DNA of 33,220 nt from JBAWWY01 sp037144355. Lineage in GTDB: Bacteria > Bacillota > Clostridia > Peptostreptococcales > Anaerovoracaceae. Location: assembly GCA_037144355.1 (NCBI GenBank), contig JBAWWY010000016.1:1-33220 (forward strand). The letters run 5' to 3'. This document shows positions 24,248-33,175 of the stretch, piece by piece. The position numbers were made by a program, and so were the translations under genes. Position 1 is the first letter of the stretch. Each line of letters begins with the position of its first letter. Under the pieces are notes generated by a model. The model was not told the origin of the DNA. It made no database searches and worked only from the letters and a program-made list of their open reading frames with translations.

Positions 24248-25543
24248 ATGTCTTTTATTGAAAATGTAATAGCAAGAGAAGTTTTGGACTCTAGAGGAAA
24301 TCCAACCATTGAAGTTGAAATATTTCTTGAAGATGGAAGCATAGGGAGCGCGATCGTTCCTTCAGGCGCATCAACAGGATCATTTGAAGCCGTTGAATTA
24401 AGAGACAAGGACGAAAGAAGATATCAGGGCAAGGGAGTTTTAAAAGCTGTTGAAAATGTCAATGAGGAAATTGCAAAGGCTGTTGAAGGCATGAACATAT
24501 TCGACCAGGTAGGTATAGACAATGCAATGATTGAACTTGATGGGACACCAAACAAGGGAAGGTTAGGAGCAAATTCCATACTTGCAGTATCTCTTGCCTG
24601 CGCAAACGCTGGAGCAAACTGCTTAGGGCTGCCTTTATTCCAATACATAGGCGGGGTAAACGCAAAGACTCTACCCATTCCAATGATGAATATTCTCAAT
24701 GGTGGAGAACATGCGGACAACAATGTTGATATTCAAGAATTCATGGTTATGCCGGTTGGCGCACCAAACATTAGAGAAGCTGTTCGAATGGGAGCAGAAA
24801 TTTTTCATTGCTTAAAGCAAGTTCTTAAATCAAAAGGTTTAAGCACTTCTGTTGGGGATGAAGGTGGTTTTGCACCAAACCTACAGTCCAATGAAGAAGC
24901 TATTGAAGTTATAATGGAAGCAATCGGCAAGGCAGGGTACAAGGCCGGAAAAGATGTAATGATTGCTCTTGATGTTGCCGCTTCAGAAATGTATGACAAG
25001 CAGACTGAAACATATAATTTCAAGGGAGAAAATATCAAAAGGACGGTAGATCAGTTGATTGACTATTATGAAATGCTGGTTGATAAATATCCTATCATAT
25101 CCATTGAAGATGGTTTATCGGAAGATGATTGGAATGGTTGGAGAAAATTGACCGATAAAATCGGCAAAAGGGTACAACTTGTGGGCGATGATCTTTTTGT
25201 AACTAACACTGAGAGAATTAAGAAAGGTATTGAGCTTGGCGTAGCTAACTCAGTGTTAATAAAAGTAAACCAAATTGGGACTTTAACGGAGACCTTGGAT
25301 GCGATTGAAATGGCAAAACGAGCTGGATATACGGCAATCATTTCACACAGGTCGGGAGAGACTGAAGATGTTTCAATTGCGGAGCTGGTAGTTGCAGTGA
25401 ATGCAGGTCAAATCAAGACTGGAGCGCCATCAAGGACTGACAGGGTTGCCAAATACAACCAACTTATGAGGATAGAGGAGCTTCTTGATTCATCAAGCAA
25501 TTATCCAGGGGAAACGGCTTTTTATAATTTGAAAAAATATTGA
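24248..25543 (+). CDS. eno: Enolase
   Basis: A 431-aa enzyme converting 2-phosphoglycerate to phosphoenolpyruvate. N-terminal AREVLDSRGNPTIEVE, lid loop SGASTGSFEA, Mg ligands in the barrel (ALDVAASEMY, SIEDGLSEDDW, LVGDDLFVTN), catalytic lysine in LIKVNQIGTLTET and SHRSGETED. Full length. GGGGG before the ATG overlaps the tpiA end, so coupling is likely. The N-terminus has FIENVIAR where many family members have I-(V/T)-A-R, a minor difference. Confidence 0.97.
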   Translation: MSFIENVIAREVLDSRGNPTIEVEIFLEDGSIGSAIVPSGASTGSFEAVELRDKDERRYQGKGVLKAVENVNEEIAKAVEGMNIFDQVGIDNAMIELDGTPNKGRLGANSILAVSLACANAGANCLGLPLFQYIGGVNAKTLPIPMMNILNGGEHADNNVDIQEFMVMPVGAPNIREAVRMGAEIFHCLKQVLKSKGLSTSVGDEGGFAPNLQSNEEAIEVIMEAIGKAGYKAGKDVMIALDVAASEMYDKQTETYNFKGENIKRTVDQLIDYYEMLVDKYPIISIEDGLSEDDWNGWRKLTDKIGKRVQLVGDDLFVTNTERIKKGIELGVANSVLIKVNQIGTLTETLDAIEMAKRAGYTAIISHRSGETEDVSIAELVVAVNAGQIKTGAPSRTDRVAKYNQLMRIEELLDSSSNYPGETAFYNLKKY

Positions 25544-25597
25544 TTTTTTATAGGTCATATGTTAAACTTTAGAAGTTATTTTGAGGGAGGTGCTCAA

Positions 25598-25828
25598 GTG
25601 AAAATATTTCTTATGATTTTGCTTTCATTAGCCAGTATAATATTGATTGCCAGCATACTGTTGCAATCCGGTAAAAGTGCAGGACTAAGTGGAGCTATAG
25701 GTGGCGGTGCCGAACAACTTTTCGGTAAAAAGAAAAGCAAGGGTTACGAGGCATTGTTGAACAAAGTCTCGACAGGTGGAGCGATTGTCTTCATTCTATG
25801 CTCGTTGATTTTGGTTGCAATTGAATAA
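25598..25828 (+). CDS. secG: Preprotein translocase subunit SecG
   Basis: A 76-aa protein with two membrane segments (about residues 2-22 and 53-74) around the conserved LLQSGKSAGLSGAIGGG and EQLFGKKKSKG loop. It is the small subunit of the SecYEG channel. I chose GTG 25598, preceded by GAGGGAGGTG at correct spacing and giving the standard SecG length; an ATG at 25559 would add 13 residues that do not belong to the family. Placed 54 nt after eno, as in many Clostridia, where secG is usually followed by rnr and smpB; here hppA intervenes. Confidence 0.93.
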   Translation: MKIFLMILLSLASIILIASILLQSGKSAGLSGAIGGGAEQLFGKKKSKGYEALLNKVSTGGAIVFILCSLILVAIE

Positions 25829-25839
25829 AAGCTAATTTG

Positions 25840-25859
25840 AGAGGTGTTAAAACACCTCT
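25840..25859 (+). terminator. Hairpin at the end of the glycolytic operon
   Basis: AGAGGTGT (25840-25847) and ACACCTCT (25852-25859) form a perfect 8-bp stem with a 4-nt loop, 11 nt after the secG stop. The following tract (TATCTAATTTG) is only moderately T-rich, so termination may be partial. Confidence 0.5.
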
Positions 25860-25867
25860 TATCTAAT

Positions 25868-25897
25868 TTGTAAACAAGTCAGAATATTTAATATATT
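25868..25897 (+). promoter_or_regulatory. Candidate promoter of hppA
   Basis: TTGTAA (25868-25873), 18-bp spacer, TATATT (25892-25897), just after the secG hairpin and 30 nt before ATG 25927, which has GAGGAGGA. Confidence 0.4.
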
Positions 25898-25926
25898 AAT
25901 TCGGAAAACGAGGAGGATTTTACTTA

Positions 25927-27924
25927 ATGGAGACTATTCTATATATTGCGCCATTAGCAGGTTTAATAGCTTTGGTATTTGCCTTTGGACTTGCATCTTG
26001 GATAAATAAACAGGATGAAGGAACTGATAGGATGAAAGAAATTGCATCATATATAAGAGAAGGTGCGATGGCATTCCTAAGAAGAGAATATAAAACCATG
26101 ATTATATTTATAACTGTAATGTTTATAATTCTTGGTTTTGGGATCGGTTGGAGCACAGCAATAAATTATCTAATCGGAACAAGCTTTTCAGTACTTGCAG
26201 GTTTTTTTGGCATGAGATGCGCTACAAAAGCAAATGTAAGAACAGCAAGCGCAGCAAAAGAACATGGCATGAACCTAGCTTTGAAAATCGCCTTTAGAGG
26301 TGGTGCTGTAATGGGTCTTTGTGTTGTTGGATTAGGTTTGTTGGGAATTGGATCAATATTCATCTTCCTTGGAGTTGAAAAAATAAGCGTTATAACCGGT
26401 TTCAGCCTGGGTGCGTCTTCTATGGCGTTATTTGGACGTGTTGGCGGTGGCATATATACGAAAGCAGCCGATGTTGGAGCAGATTTAGTCGGAAAGATTG
26501 AAGCAGGTATTCCTGAAGACGATCCAAGAAATCCGGCGGTTATTGCGGATAACGTTGGAGACAATGTTGGAGATGTAGCTGGCATGGGTTCCGATTTATT
26601 TGAATCATATGTTGGTTCAATCGTTTCTGCAATCATACTTGCCATATCCACAGTTGGCATAGACCCAATAGCAGGATCTGTTTATCCTTTGATACTATCA
26701 TCCATCGGAATATTCGCTTCTATAATTGGTATAATGTTTGTGAGAGGAAATGAGAAATCAAATCCTGCAGCAGCACTTAACAGGGGTACCTATATAAGCG
26801 GAGCAATTGTAATTATAAGCTCATTTTTATTAAGCAAGCTTTTCTTTGGCACATTCAACAACGCATATGCAATTATTGCTGGCCTGGTTGTTGGAATTAT
26901 CATTGGGAAAATCACTGAAATATATACTTCCTCAGACTATAAACATGTTAAGAGAATCGCCAGCCAATGTGAAACTGGACCAGCTACAACTATAATAAGC
27001 GGTTTCGGAACTGGTATGCTTTCAACGGTATGGCCTATAATATTTATTTCTGCAGGAATAATCGTATCCTACCATTTCGCAGGATTATATGGAATCGCAC
27101 TTGCTGCTGTTGGAATGCTTTCAACAACAGGAATGGTTGTTGCGGTTGATGCCTATGGTCCTATAGCAGACAATGCTGGAGGAATAGCAGAAATGTCCGG
27201 TCTTGACAAAGAAGTAAGAGTTATAACTGACAAGCTTGATGCCGTTGGAAATACCACAGCGGCAATTGGAAAAGGTTTTGCAATAAGTTCTGCGGCTTTG
27301 ACTGCCTTGGCTTTGTTTGCTTCTTATTCTCAAGTTGCAAAACTAACAACTATAGATTTGTTGAACCCTCTTGTTGTATCCGGCTTATTCATTGGCGCTA
27401 TGCTGCCATTCTTCTTCTCCGCATTGACTATGAATTCAGTAGGCAAGGCAGCTTTTGAAATGATTGAAGAAGTTAGAAGGCAATTTCGTGAAGATTCAGG
27501 AATTATGGCTGGAACTTCAAAACCTGACTATGCAAGATGCGTGGATATAAGTACCAAGGCGGCACTAAGAGAAATGATTGCTCCAGGTCTAATGGCTGTT
27601 ATCGCACCTCTGTCTGTGGGATTCATCCTAGGAATCAATGCGCTAGGGGGGCTGCTTGCTGGTGCCACTGCTTCCGGAGTTGTGCTTGCGATAATGATGG
27701 CAAATGCGGGGGGAGCATGGGACAATGCGAAAAAATATATTGAAGAAGGACATCATGGAGGAAAAGGTGGAGAACCTCACAAAGCGGCTGTCGTAGGCGA
27801 CACTGTAGGAGATCCATTTAAAGATACTTCGGGCCCTTCCATCAATATCCTGATAAAACTAATGACAATAGTTGCATTGGTATTCGTACCACTTTTCTTG
27901 AGATTTGGTTCACTGATACATTAA
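25927..27924 (+). CDS. hppA: K+-dependent membrane-bound pyrophosphatase (Na+ or H+ pump)
   Basis: A 665-aa protein with about 16 membrane segments. The signature DVGADLVGKIEAGIPEDDPRN and the following DNVGDNVGDVAGMGSDLFESY carry the Mg-PPi ligands; a second acidic cluster is near the C-terminus (GDTVGDPFKDTSGPS). It hydrolyses pyrophosphate and pumps Na+ or H+. GNTTAAIGKG (A445, G448) has Ala and Gly where K+-independent enzymes have Lys and Thr, so this is the K+-dependent subclass; many of these pump Na+, which I cannot settle from sequence alone. Has its own candidate promoter and a strong terminator after it. The location between secG and rnr is unusual. Confidence 0.95.
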   Translation: METILYIAPLAGLIALVFAFGLASWINKQDEGTDRMKEIASYIREGAMAFLRREYKTMIIFITVMFIILGFGIGWSTAINYLIGTSFSVLAGFFGMRCATKANVRTASAAKEHGMNLALKIAFRGGAVMGLCVVGLGLLGIGSIFIFLGVEKISVITGFSLGASSMALFGRVGGGIYTKAADVGADLVGKIEAGIPEDDPRNPAVIADNVGDNVGDVAGMGSDLFESYVGSIVSAIILAISTVGIDPIAGSVYPLILSSIGIFASIIGIMFVRGNEKSNPAAALNRGTYISGAIVIISSFLLSKLFFGTFNNAYAIIAGLVVGIIIGKITEIYTSSDYKHVKRIASQCETGPATTIISGFGTGMLSTVWPIIFISAGIIVSYHFAGLYGIALAAVGMLSTTGMVVAVDAYGPIADNAGGIAEMSGLDKEVRVITDKLDAVGNTTAAIGKGFAISSAALTALALFASYSQVAKLTTIDLLNPLVVSGLFIGAMLPFFFSALTMNSVGKAAFEMIEEVRRQFREDSGIMAGTSKPDYARCVDISTKAALREMIAPGLMAVIAPLSVGFILGINALGGLLAGATASGVVLAIMMANAGGAWDNAKKYIEEGHHGGKGGEPHKAAVVGDTVGDPFKDTSGPSINILIKLMTIVALVFVPLFLRFGSLIH

Positions 27925-27941
27925 ACAACAATTACTTTGAA

Positions 27942-27970
27942 GGAAGTTGCTAGAGCAGCTTCCTTTTTTT
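27942..27970 (+). terminator. Strong intrinsic terminator between hppA and rnr
   Basis: GGAAGTTGCT (27942-27951) pairs with AGCAGCTTCC (27954-27963), one G-U pair, followed by seven T. The T-run runs directly into the AAAGGAG ribosome binding site of rnr, leaving no room for a promoter between them. Confidence 0.9.
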
Positions 27971-27984
27971 AAAGGAGTATAATT

Positions 27985-30096
27985 ATGACACAAGATGAAA
28001 TTATATCTTTAATGAGAGAAAAAACCTACAAACCAATGAATGATGAATCACTTGGAAAGCATTTTAATGTCCACGGCAAGGATGCGGCAGAAATGATTAA
28101 CCAAATTGATGAAATGGTTAAAAAAGGAGTCATTTCCAAAACAGCAAAGGACAAATATGTTTTATCGGAAAAACTGGAACTATATTCTGGTTATCTATCT
28201 AAAAATCAAAGAGGATTCGGATTCATGATCTCAGAAATAGAGGATTTTGGTGACATCTTTATACCTCCAGGTGAAATGAATGGAGCTATGAACGGCGACA
28301 GAATTCTTGTCAAGATAAGCAAGAAGTTGCTTGATCAAAAAAAATCCGAAGGCTCTGTAGTGAAAATTTTAGAAAGAGCTAATGATGAAATTGTTGGAAA
28401 CTTTCGCTCATCTGAAAAGTATGGTTTTGTAATTGCCGACAGCAAAAAACTAAATGATGACATTTACATATCTAAAAAAGACTTCAATGGAGCAAAAAAC
28501 GATGACAAGGTAGTTGTTCAAATTACAAAATGGCCTGAAAAGGATAGGAATGCCGAAGGTAGGATAATAGAAATAATAGGCAGTTCAAAGGATAAGAGAA
28601 ATGACGCAAAAGGCCTTATCAGACAATATTCAATCAAGGAAGACTTTCCTGATGACGTTTTGCTTGAAGCAAACAGCATTAATGAAACGACAGATGAAAA
28701 GGAAATTGAAAGTAGAAGAGATTTAAGAGGAAAGACAATAATTACCATTGACGGAGAGGACGCAAAAGATCTTGATGATGCAGTATGCGTTGAAAAACTG
28801 GAAAATGGAAACTATAGATTAGGTGTTCACATAGCTGATGTAAGCCATTATGTCCCATGGGACTCCAAACTTGACCAGGAGGCGCTTAGACGGGGCTGCA
28901 GCATATATCTGATAGACAAGGTTATCCCAATGCTGCCACAGAAATTATCCAATGGCATATGCAGCCTGAATCCAAAAATAAATAGGCTCACATTGTCCAT
29001 TGAGATGGAAATAGATAAAAGCGGTAAAGTTGTCTCATATGAAATATTTAAAAGCGTAATAAATACAACAGAGAGAATGGTATACACGGATGTTTCCGAT
29101 ATTTTAGAAAACAATGACAAGGCAAAAATAGATAAATATAGCAATATTTATAAGAATCTGCTGGAAATGAATGAACTTGGAACCATACTTGAGAGAAAAA
29201 GAAATGAAAGAGGTTATATTAACTTTGATGTTGATGAGGCGGTAATTACTCTTGACGAAACGGGCAATCCAATTTCAGTAGAATTGGCTGAAAGAAGAAT
29301 AGCCAATAGATTGATTGAGGAATTCATGCTCGCTGCAAATGAGACTATCGCGGAGCATATATTCTGGATGGATCTTCCATTTGTATATAGGGTTCATGAA
29401 AGTCCAAGCATGGAACGTATTGAAGAATTCAAGAACTTCATACAATCACTTGGATATAGCTTCAAAGGAAGCACCGAGAATGTACATCCAAAAGTTTTGA
29501 ATGATATTCTGGAAAAAATAAAAGGTAGGCCGGAAGAGCATGTTATAAGTACAGTAATGCTTCGCTCTATGAAAAAGGCAGCTTATTCAGTAGAATGCCA
29601 AGGACATTTTGGGTTGGGAGTAAAGTATTATTGCCATTTCACATCTCCAATCAGGAGATATCCAGACTTGATCATTCATAGAATCATCAAAATGGCAATA
29701 AAAATGGAAATTACAAATGAAAAACAGTTGGAGTTGATGAAGAAGTGTCAAGCGGCGGCAGAAATCTCTTCAATAAGGGAAAGAATCTCTGAAGAACTCG
29801 AACGTGAAATTGAAAAATTGAAAATGACTGAGTACATGGAAAAACATATCGGTGAAGAATTTTCAGGAGTTATCAGCGGGGTCATACAGTCTGGATTTTT
29901 TGTGGAACTTCCAAATACCATTGAAGGCATGGTAAGAATAGATACAATTTCCAATGATTACTATATATTCGAAGCCGAAAAGTACAGATTTATTGGAGAG
30001 AGAACGAAAAAAATATATCGTATTGGAGACAATGTCAAAATTAAAGTATTGAATGCGAATTCAATATCGAGAGAGATAGACTTTGTTTTGGTATAG
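27985..30096 (+). CDS. rnr: Ribonuclease R
   Basis: A 703-aa 3'-5' exoribonuclease of the RNase II/R family that degrades structured RNA. Order: N-terminal winged helix (about residues 1-70), cold-shock OB domains (SGYLSKNQRGFGFM; GNFRSSEKYGFV), RNB catalytic domain with the Mg-binding aspartates D256, D262, D264 and D265 (TIDGEDAKDLDDAV), then an S1 domain (EEFSGVISGVIQSGFFVELP). It ends right after S1, without the long Lys-rich tail of the E. coli enzyme. ATG 27985 has AAAGGAG 7 nt upstream. Expression seems to rely on read-through of the hppA terminator or a promoter inside hppA. smpB, the common next gene, is absent. Confidence 0.96.
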   Translation: MTQDEIISLMREKTYKPMNDESLGKHFNVHGKDAAEMINQIDEMVKKGVISKTAKDKYVLSEKLELYSGYLSKNQRGFGFMISEIEDFGDIFIPPGEMNGAMNGDRILVKISKKLLDQKKSEGSVVKILERANDEIVGNFRSSEKYGFVIADSKKLNDDIYISKKDFNGAKNDDKVVVQITKWPEKDRNAEGRIIEIIGSSKDKRNDAKGLIRQYSIKEDFPDDVLLEANSINETTDEKEIESRRDLRGKTIITIDGEDAKDLDDAVCVEKLENGNYRLGVHIADVSHYVPWDSKLDQEALRRGCSIYLIDKVIPMLPQKLSNGICSLNPKINRLTLSIEMEIDKSGKVVSYEIFKSVINTTERMVYTDVSDILENNDKAKIDKYSNIYKNLLEMNELGTILERKRNERGYINFDVDEAVITLDETGNPISVELAERRIANRLIEEFMLAANETIAEHIFWMDLPFVYRVHESPSMERIEEFKNFIQSLGYSFKGSTENVHPKVLNDILEKIKGRPEEHVISTVMLRSMKKAAYSVECQGHFGLGVKYYCHFTSPIRRYPDLIIHRIIKMAIKMEITNEKQLELMKKCQAAAEISSIRERISEELEREIEKLKMTEYMEKHIGEEFSGVISGVIQSGFFVELPNTIEGMVRIDTISNDYYIFEAEKYRFIGERTKKIYRIGDNVKIKVLNANSISREIDFVLV

Positions 30097-30149
30097 GAAT
30101 TTTTCTTATTAAATTAATTACGAGAAAGTAGTAACTGAAAATTAAAACT

Positions 30150-31607
30150 CTATTTGGATTTCCAAAATCCTGGTGACAATAACAATATTACTGTGAACAA
30201 TTCCAATCGTCCACATAACATTAGAAATGACATGACAAGCTTTGAAAATGGGGAGAAAATGCTATAGTTCATAATCGGCCCAACAGCTTCAAAACCAGGG
30301 CCGACATTGCCAAGGGTTGCGGCCACAGCACTTGCTGAAACAACTAATCCAAAGTCTTCGATGGAAAGCAGCAAGGTTCCGCCTATAAACAGCATTAAAT
30401 ACAAAACCACGAAACTTAATATGCTGGATATCTTATCGGGTGAAATTGGCGAGTTGTTGATTTTTATTGCAACGACAGCTCTCGGATGGAGCTTTTGGAA
30501 AAGCTCTCTTTTAATAAGCTTGAAAATTACTAGAACTCTTACGACTTTAATAGCCCCTGCAGTTGACGCAGAGCAGCCACCGATAAACATCAAAAGGAAC
30601 AGGACCATCTTGCTGAAAGAAGGCCAAATGTCAAAATTGGTAGAGGCAAATCCTGTGGTTGTCATGATTGAGGCGCTTTGGAAAAATGAATGCCGCAAAG
30701 CTTGGAAAATCGAATCGTATGTATATGTAAGCCTTAGATTTAAAGCAATACAAATTATAGCAACCAATAATATCAATACATACAATCTGAGCTCGTCATC
30801 TTTTAAAACTGTCTTCCAACGACCCTTTATCAAGTCATAATATAAGTTGAAATTTGCGCCGGCAAATATCATGAAGAGACCTATAATAATATCAATAGCC
30901 ACACTGTTGAAATGGGCTATGCTTGCATTATAATTTGAAAATCCACCTGTTCCCATTGTTCCAAATGATTGGATTAAGGAATCGAAAAGACTCATTCCAG
31001 CAAGACAAAGGAAAAGGACTTCCATAGCGGTAATGAAAATATAGATAAAATATAATATTTTTGCCATGTCAGACATCTTTGGAGTTATTTTATCAAGAAC
31101 AGGGCCTGGTGTTTCCGCATTTACTATTTGCTGTCCACCAATACCCAAGGCTGGAAGCAATGCAACAGCAAAAACAAGTATTCCCATTCCACCTAGCCAA
31201 TGAGTAAACGACCTCCAAAAGAGAAGACCATTTGGCATTACTTCGATGTCGGTTAAAATCGAGGCACCAGTTGTAGTGAATCCGGATACTGTTTCAAATA
31301 ATGCGTCAATATAACTTGGAATTGAACCTGAAATTACAAATGGCAGAGCCCCAAACATTGATGCAATCAACCAGCTAAATGAAACAATTGCAAAGCCATC
31401 CCTGATTCTAATCAAATTCGATTTTGCTTTTATTCTTGTTATGGAAAAACCTATTGCAAGCATGGGAATAATAGTGGCAATGAAACCAAATATGGATGTA
31501 TTCTCATGTTGATATATTGAAATAAAAAGAGATGGAAGCATTGATACAGATAAAATGATCATAATCCAGCCTAAAATCCTAGATATCATTCTATAATTAA
31601 GAATCAT
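30150..31607 (-). CDS. trkH: K+ transporter subunit TrkH
   Basis: A 485-aa membrane protein with four pore repeats. The selectivity-filter segments are recognisable: TTTGASILTD, GTMGTGGFS, TTTGFAST and LGNVGPGFE. GGCSASTAGAIKVVR is the family signature between repeats 3 and 4. It forms the K+ (or Na+/K+) path gated by TrkA. AGGAG precedes ATG 31607. Second gene after trkA (43 nt gap). Convergent with rnr; only 53 nt lie between the two stops and I see no strong terminator there. Confidence 0.95.
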   Translation of the reverse strand: MILNYRMISRILGWIMIILSVSMLPSLFISIYQHENTSIFGFIATIIPMLAIGFSITRIKAKSNLIRIRDGFAIVSFSWLIASMFGALPFVISGSIPSYIDALFETVSGFTTTGASILTDIEVMPNGLLFWRSFTHWLGGMGILVFAVALLPALGIGGQQIVNAETPGPVLDKITPKMSDMAKILYFIYIFITAMEVLFLCLAGMSLFDSLIQSFGTMGTGGFSNYNASIAHFNSVAIDIIIGLFMIFAGANFNLYYDLIKGRWKTVLKDDELRLYVLILLVAIICIALNLRLTYTYDSIFQALRHSFFQSASIMTTTGFASTNFDIWPSFSKMVLFLLMFIGGCSASTAGAIKVVRVLVIFKLIKRELFQKLHPRAVVAIKINNSPISPDKISSILSFVVLYLMLFIGGTLLLSIEDFGLVVSASAVAATLGNVGPGFEAVGPIMNYSIFSPFSKLVMSFLMLCGRLELFTVILLLSPGFWKSK

Positions 31608-31650
31608 AATTAGCTCCTATTCAATCAAATTTGGACAGGTTATCATATTA

Positions 31651-33012
31651 TTAAAAAAAGTTTGGATGGTTAGTTTTGAATAATTTTTCAAGCTGCGGCA
31701 CATCAGAAAGCAGACAGAAAATTATTACTTTGTCATCGACATTGATAACTGTATTTCCGTTTGGTATTATTACTTCTTCACCTCTATGTATTCCTGTAAT
31801 TATTACTCCTTCAGGCAATGGAAGCTTTGAAATTGGGATTCCAACAAGTCCCATTCTTTCAATGGCTAGAATTTCCATTATTTCCGCCTGACCTTGGATT
31901 ACTTGAGATGAAATTATCCTTTTTGAACCTTGAATAAACCTTAAAATGTTGCTGGCAGTAATATCAAGTGGATTTAAAGCCATGTCAATTCCCAATTTTT
32001 CTATCAGGTCGGCATAACTTTTACGACTTACTTTGGCAATAACATCAACCACTTTATGTTGTTTTGCCATTAAAGCCAGTAAAAGATTATCTTCGTCATA
32101 TCCAGTTACAGTAATGAAAGCATCCATTTCGTCCAAATCTTCTTCTTCTAAAAGATTAAGATCTGTAGCATCTCCATGAAGCACAAGCACATCATTTAAA
32201 TGTTCGGATAAATACTGACATCTATTCTTGTCAATTTCAATAATTTTTACAGATACTCTTTCGTCAGAAAGCTTCTGCGCAAGATATAAACCAGTCTTGC
32301 CACCACCAACAATCATAACTTTCTTAAGCTTGCTGAATTCATCCTGGCTGTGCACCACCATGTTAAGCTTTTGTATCGGCTCCTGGATACCTGCCACATA
32401 CAAAGAATCATCAAATTCAATGATGGTATCCTTGTGGGGAATTATAACCTTGCCTTTTCTAGAAATCCCCAGAATAATCATATTATCTAGCATTTTAAGG
32501 ACTTCTTTTATTGTTTTATTTATAATTATTGGTAGACTTTCAGCGTTGAATTCTATCAAAGACACTTTGCCACTTGAGAAGAAGCCATTGGAAAGAGTAT
32601 ATTGTTCAAATAAATACTTAAAAATCTCACTTGCAATTGCCATTTCGGGATTTACAATATAATCGATTTCCATTGTCTCTTTTATAAAATCAATTTGGTT
32701 CACGTGTTCAGGGTCTCTTATTCTGGCGATAACCTTTGGACATCCGAGTTTCTTGGCAAACGAAGCAATTACCATGTTTTTTTCATCCGTGTCAGTAACA
32801 GAAACAAGATAATCATAGCTTTTAATATCGATTTTTTTCAAGACGTCGATTTGTTTTGCATTTGCAGTAATAGTCATTAGATCCATTTGCGATCCGATTT
32901 TTTGAAGCAATTCGTTGTTTTTATCAATCAATGTAACTGAATTATCACCGCTCAGCAATGCTTCAGTTATTTTGACTCCCAATTTACCAGCACCTATAAT
33001 TGCAACTTTCAT
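31651..33012 (-). CDS. trkA: K+ uptake regulatory subunit TrkA
   Basis: A 453-aa cytoplasmic NAD(H)/ATP-binding gating protein made of two tandem RCK units. Each has a Rossmann RCK_N part, with IGAGKLGVKI at the N-terminus and VGGGKTGLYLA at about residue 234, and an RCK_C part (VSLIEFNAESLPI; MEILAIERMGLVGIPI). Typical full length for the duplicated TrkA form. It regulates TrkH, encoded just downstream. ATG 33012 has GGATGTGA upstream and a recognisable promoter. Confidence 0.95.
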   Translation of the reverse strand: MKVAIIGAGKLGVKITEALLSGDNSVTLIDKNNELLQKIGSQMDLMTITANAKQIDVLKKIDIKSYDYLVSVTDTDEKNMVIASFAKKLGCPKVIARIRDPEHVNQIDFIKETMEIDYIVNPEMAIASEIFKYLFEQYTLSNGFFSSGKVSLIEFNAESLPIIINKTIKEVLKMLDNMIILGISRKGKVIIPHKDTIIEFDDSLYVAGIQEPIQKLNMVVHSQDEFSKLKKVMIVGGGKTGLYLAQKLSDERVSVKIIEIDKNRCQYLSEHLNDVLVLHGDATDLNLLEEEDLDEMDAFITVTGYDEDNLLLALMAKQHKVVDVIAKVSRKSYADLIEKLGIDMALNPLDITASNILRFIQGSKRIISSQVIQGQAEIMEILAIERMGLVGIPISKLPLPEGVIITGIHRGEEVIIPNGNTVINVDDKVIIFCLLSDVPQLEKLFKTNHPNFF

Positions 33013-33043
33013 TTATTCACATCCAGTCTTTAGAATTAAAATA

Positions 33044-33071
33044 ATTCTATCATCTTTAAAAATGTTAGCAA
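33044..33071 (-). promoter_or_regulatory. Promoter of trkA-trkH
   Basis: On the minus strand TTGCTA (33071-33066), a 16-bp spacer and TAGAAT (33049-33044) with an extended TG one base upstream. Leader of about 25 nt. Confidence 0.6.
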
Positions 33072-33175
33072 GCATAATTGAAGTATAATATATTTTGTTA
33101 TTGTTACATGCAATATGTTAGTATTGATTATAAATTACATTTGGAAAACAACTTTGGATGAAATAGAGGTAGGAA

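Noticed and set aside
19703..30149. Search for sigma-54 (-24/-12) promoters near rpoN and the glycolytic genes
   Set aside because: By eye I found TTGGCA-like strings only inside coding regions and without a correctly spaced GC element.
30097..30149. Possible terminator between rnr and trkH
   Set aside because: The 53-nt stretch is A/T-rich with no stable stem.
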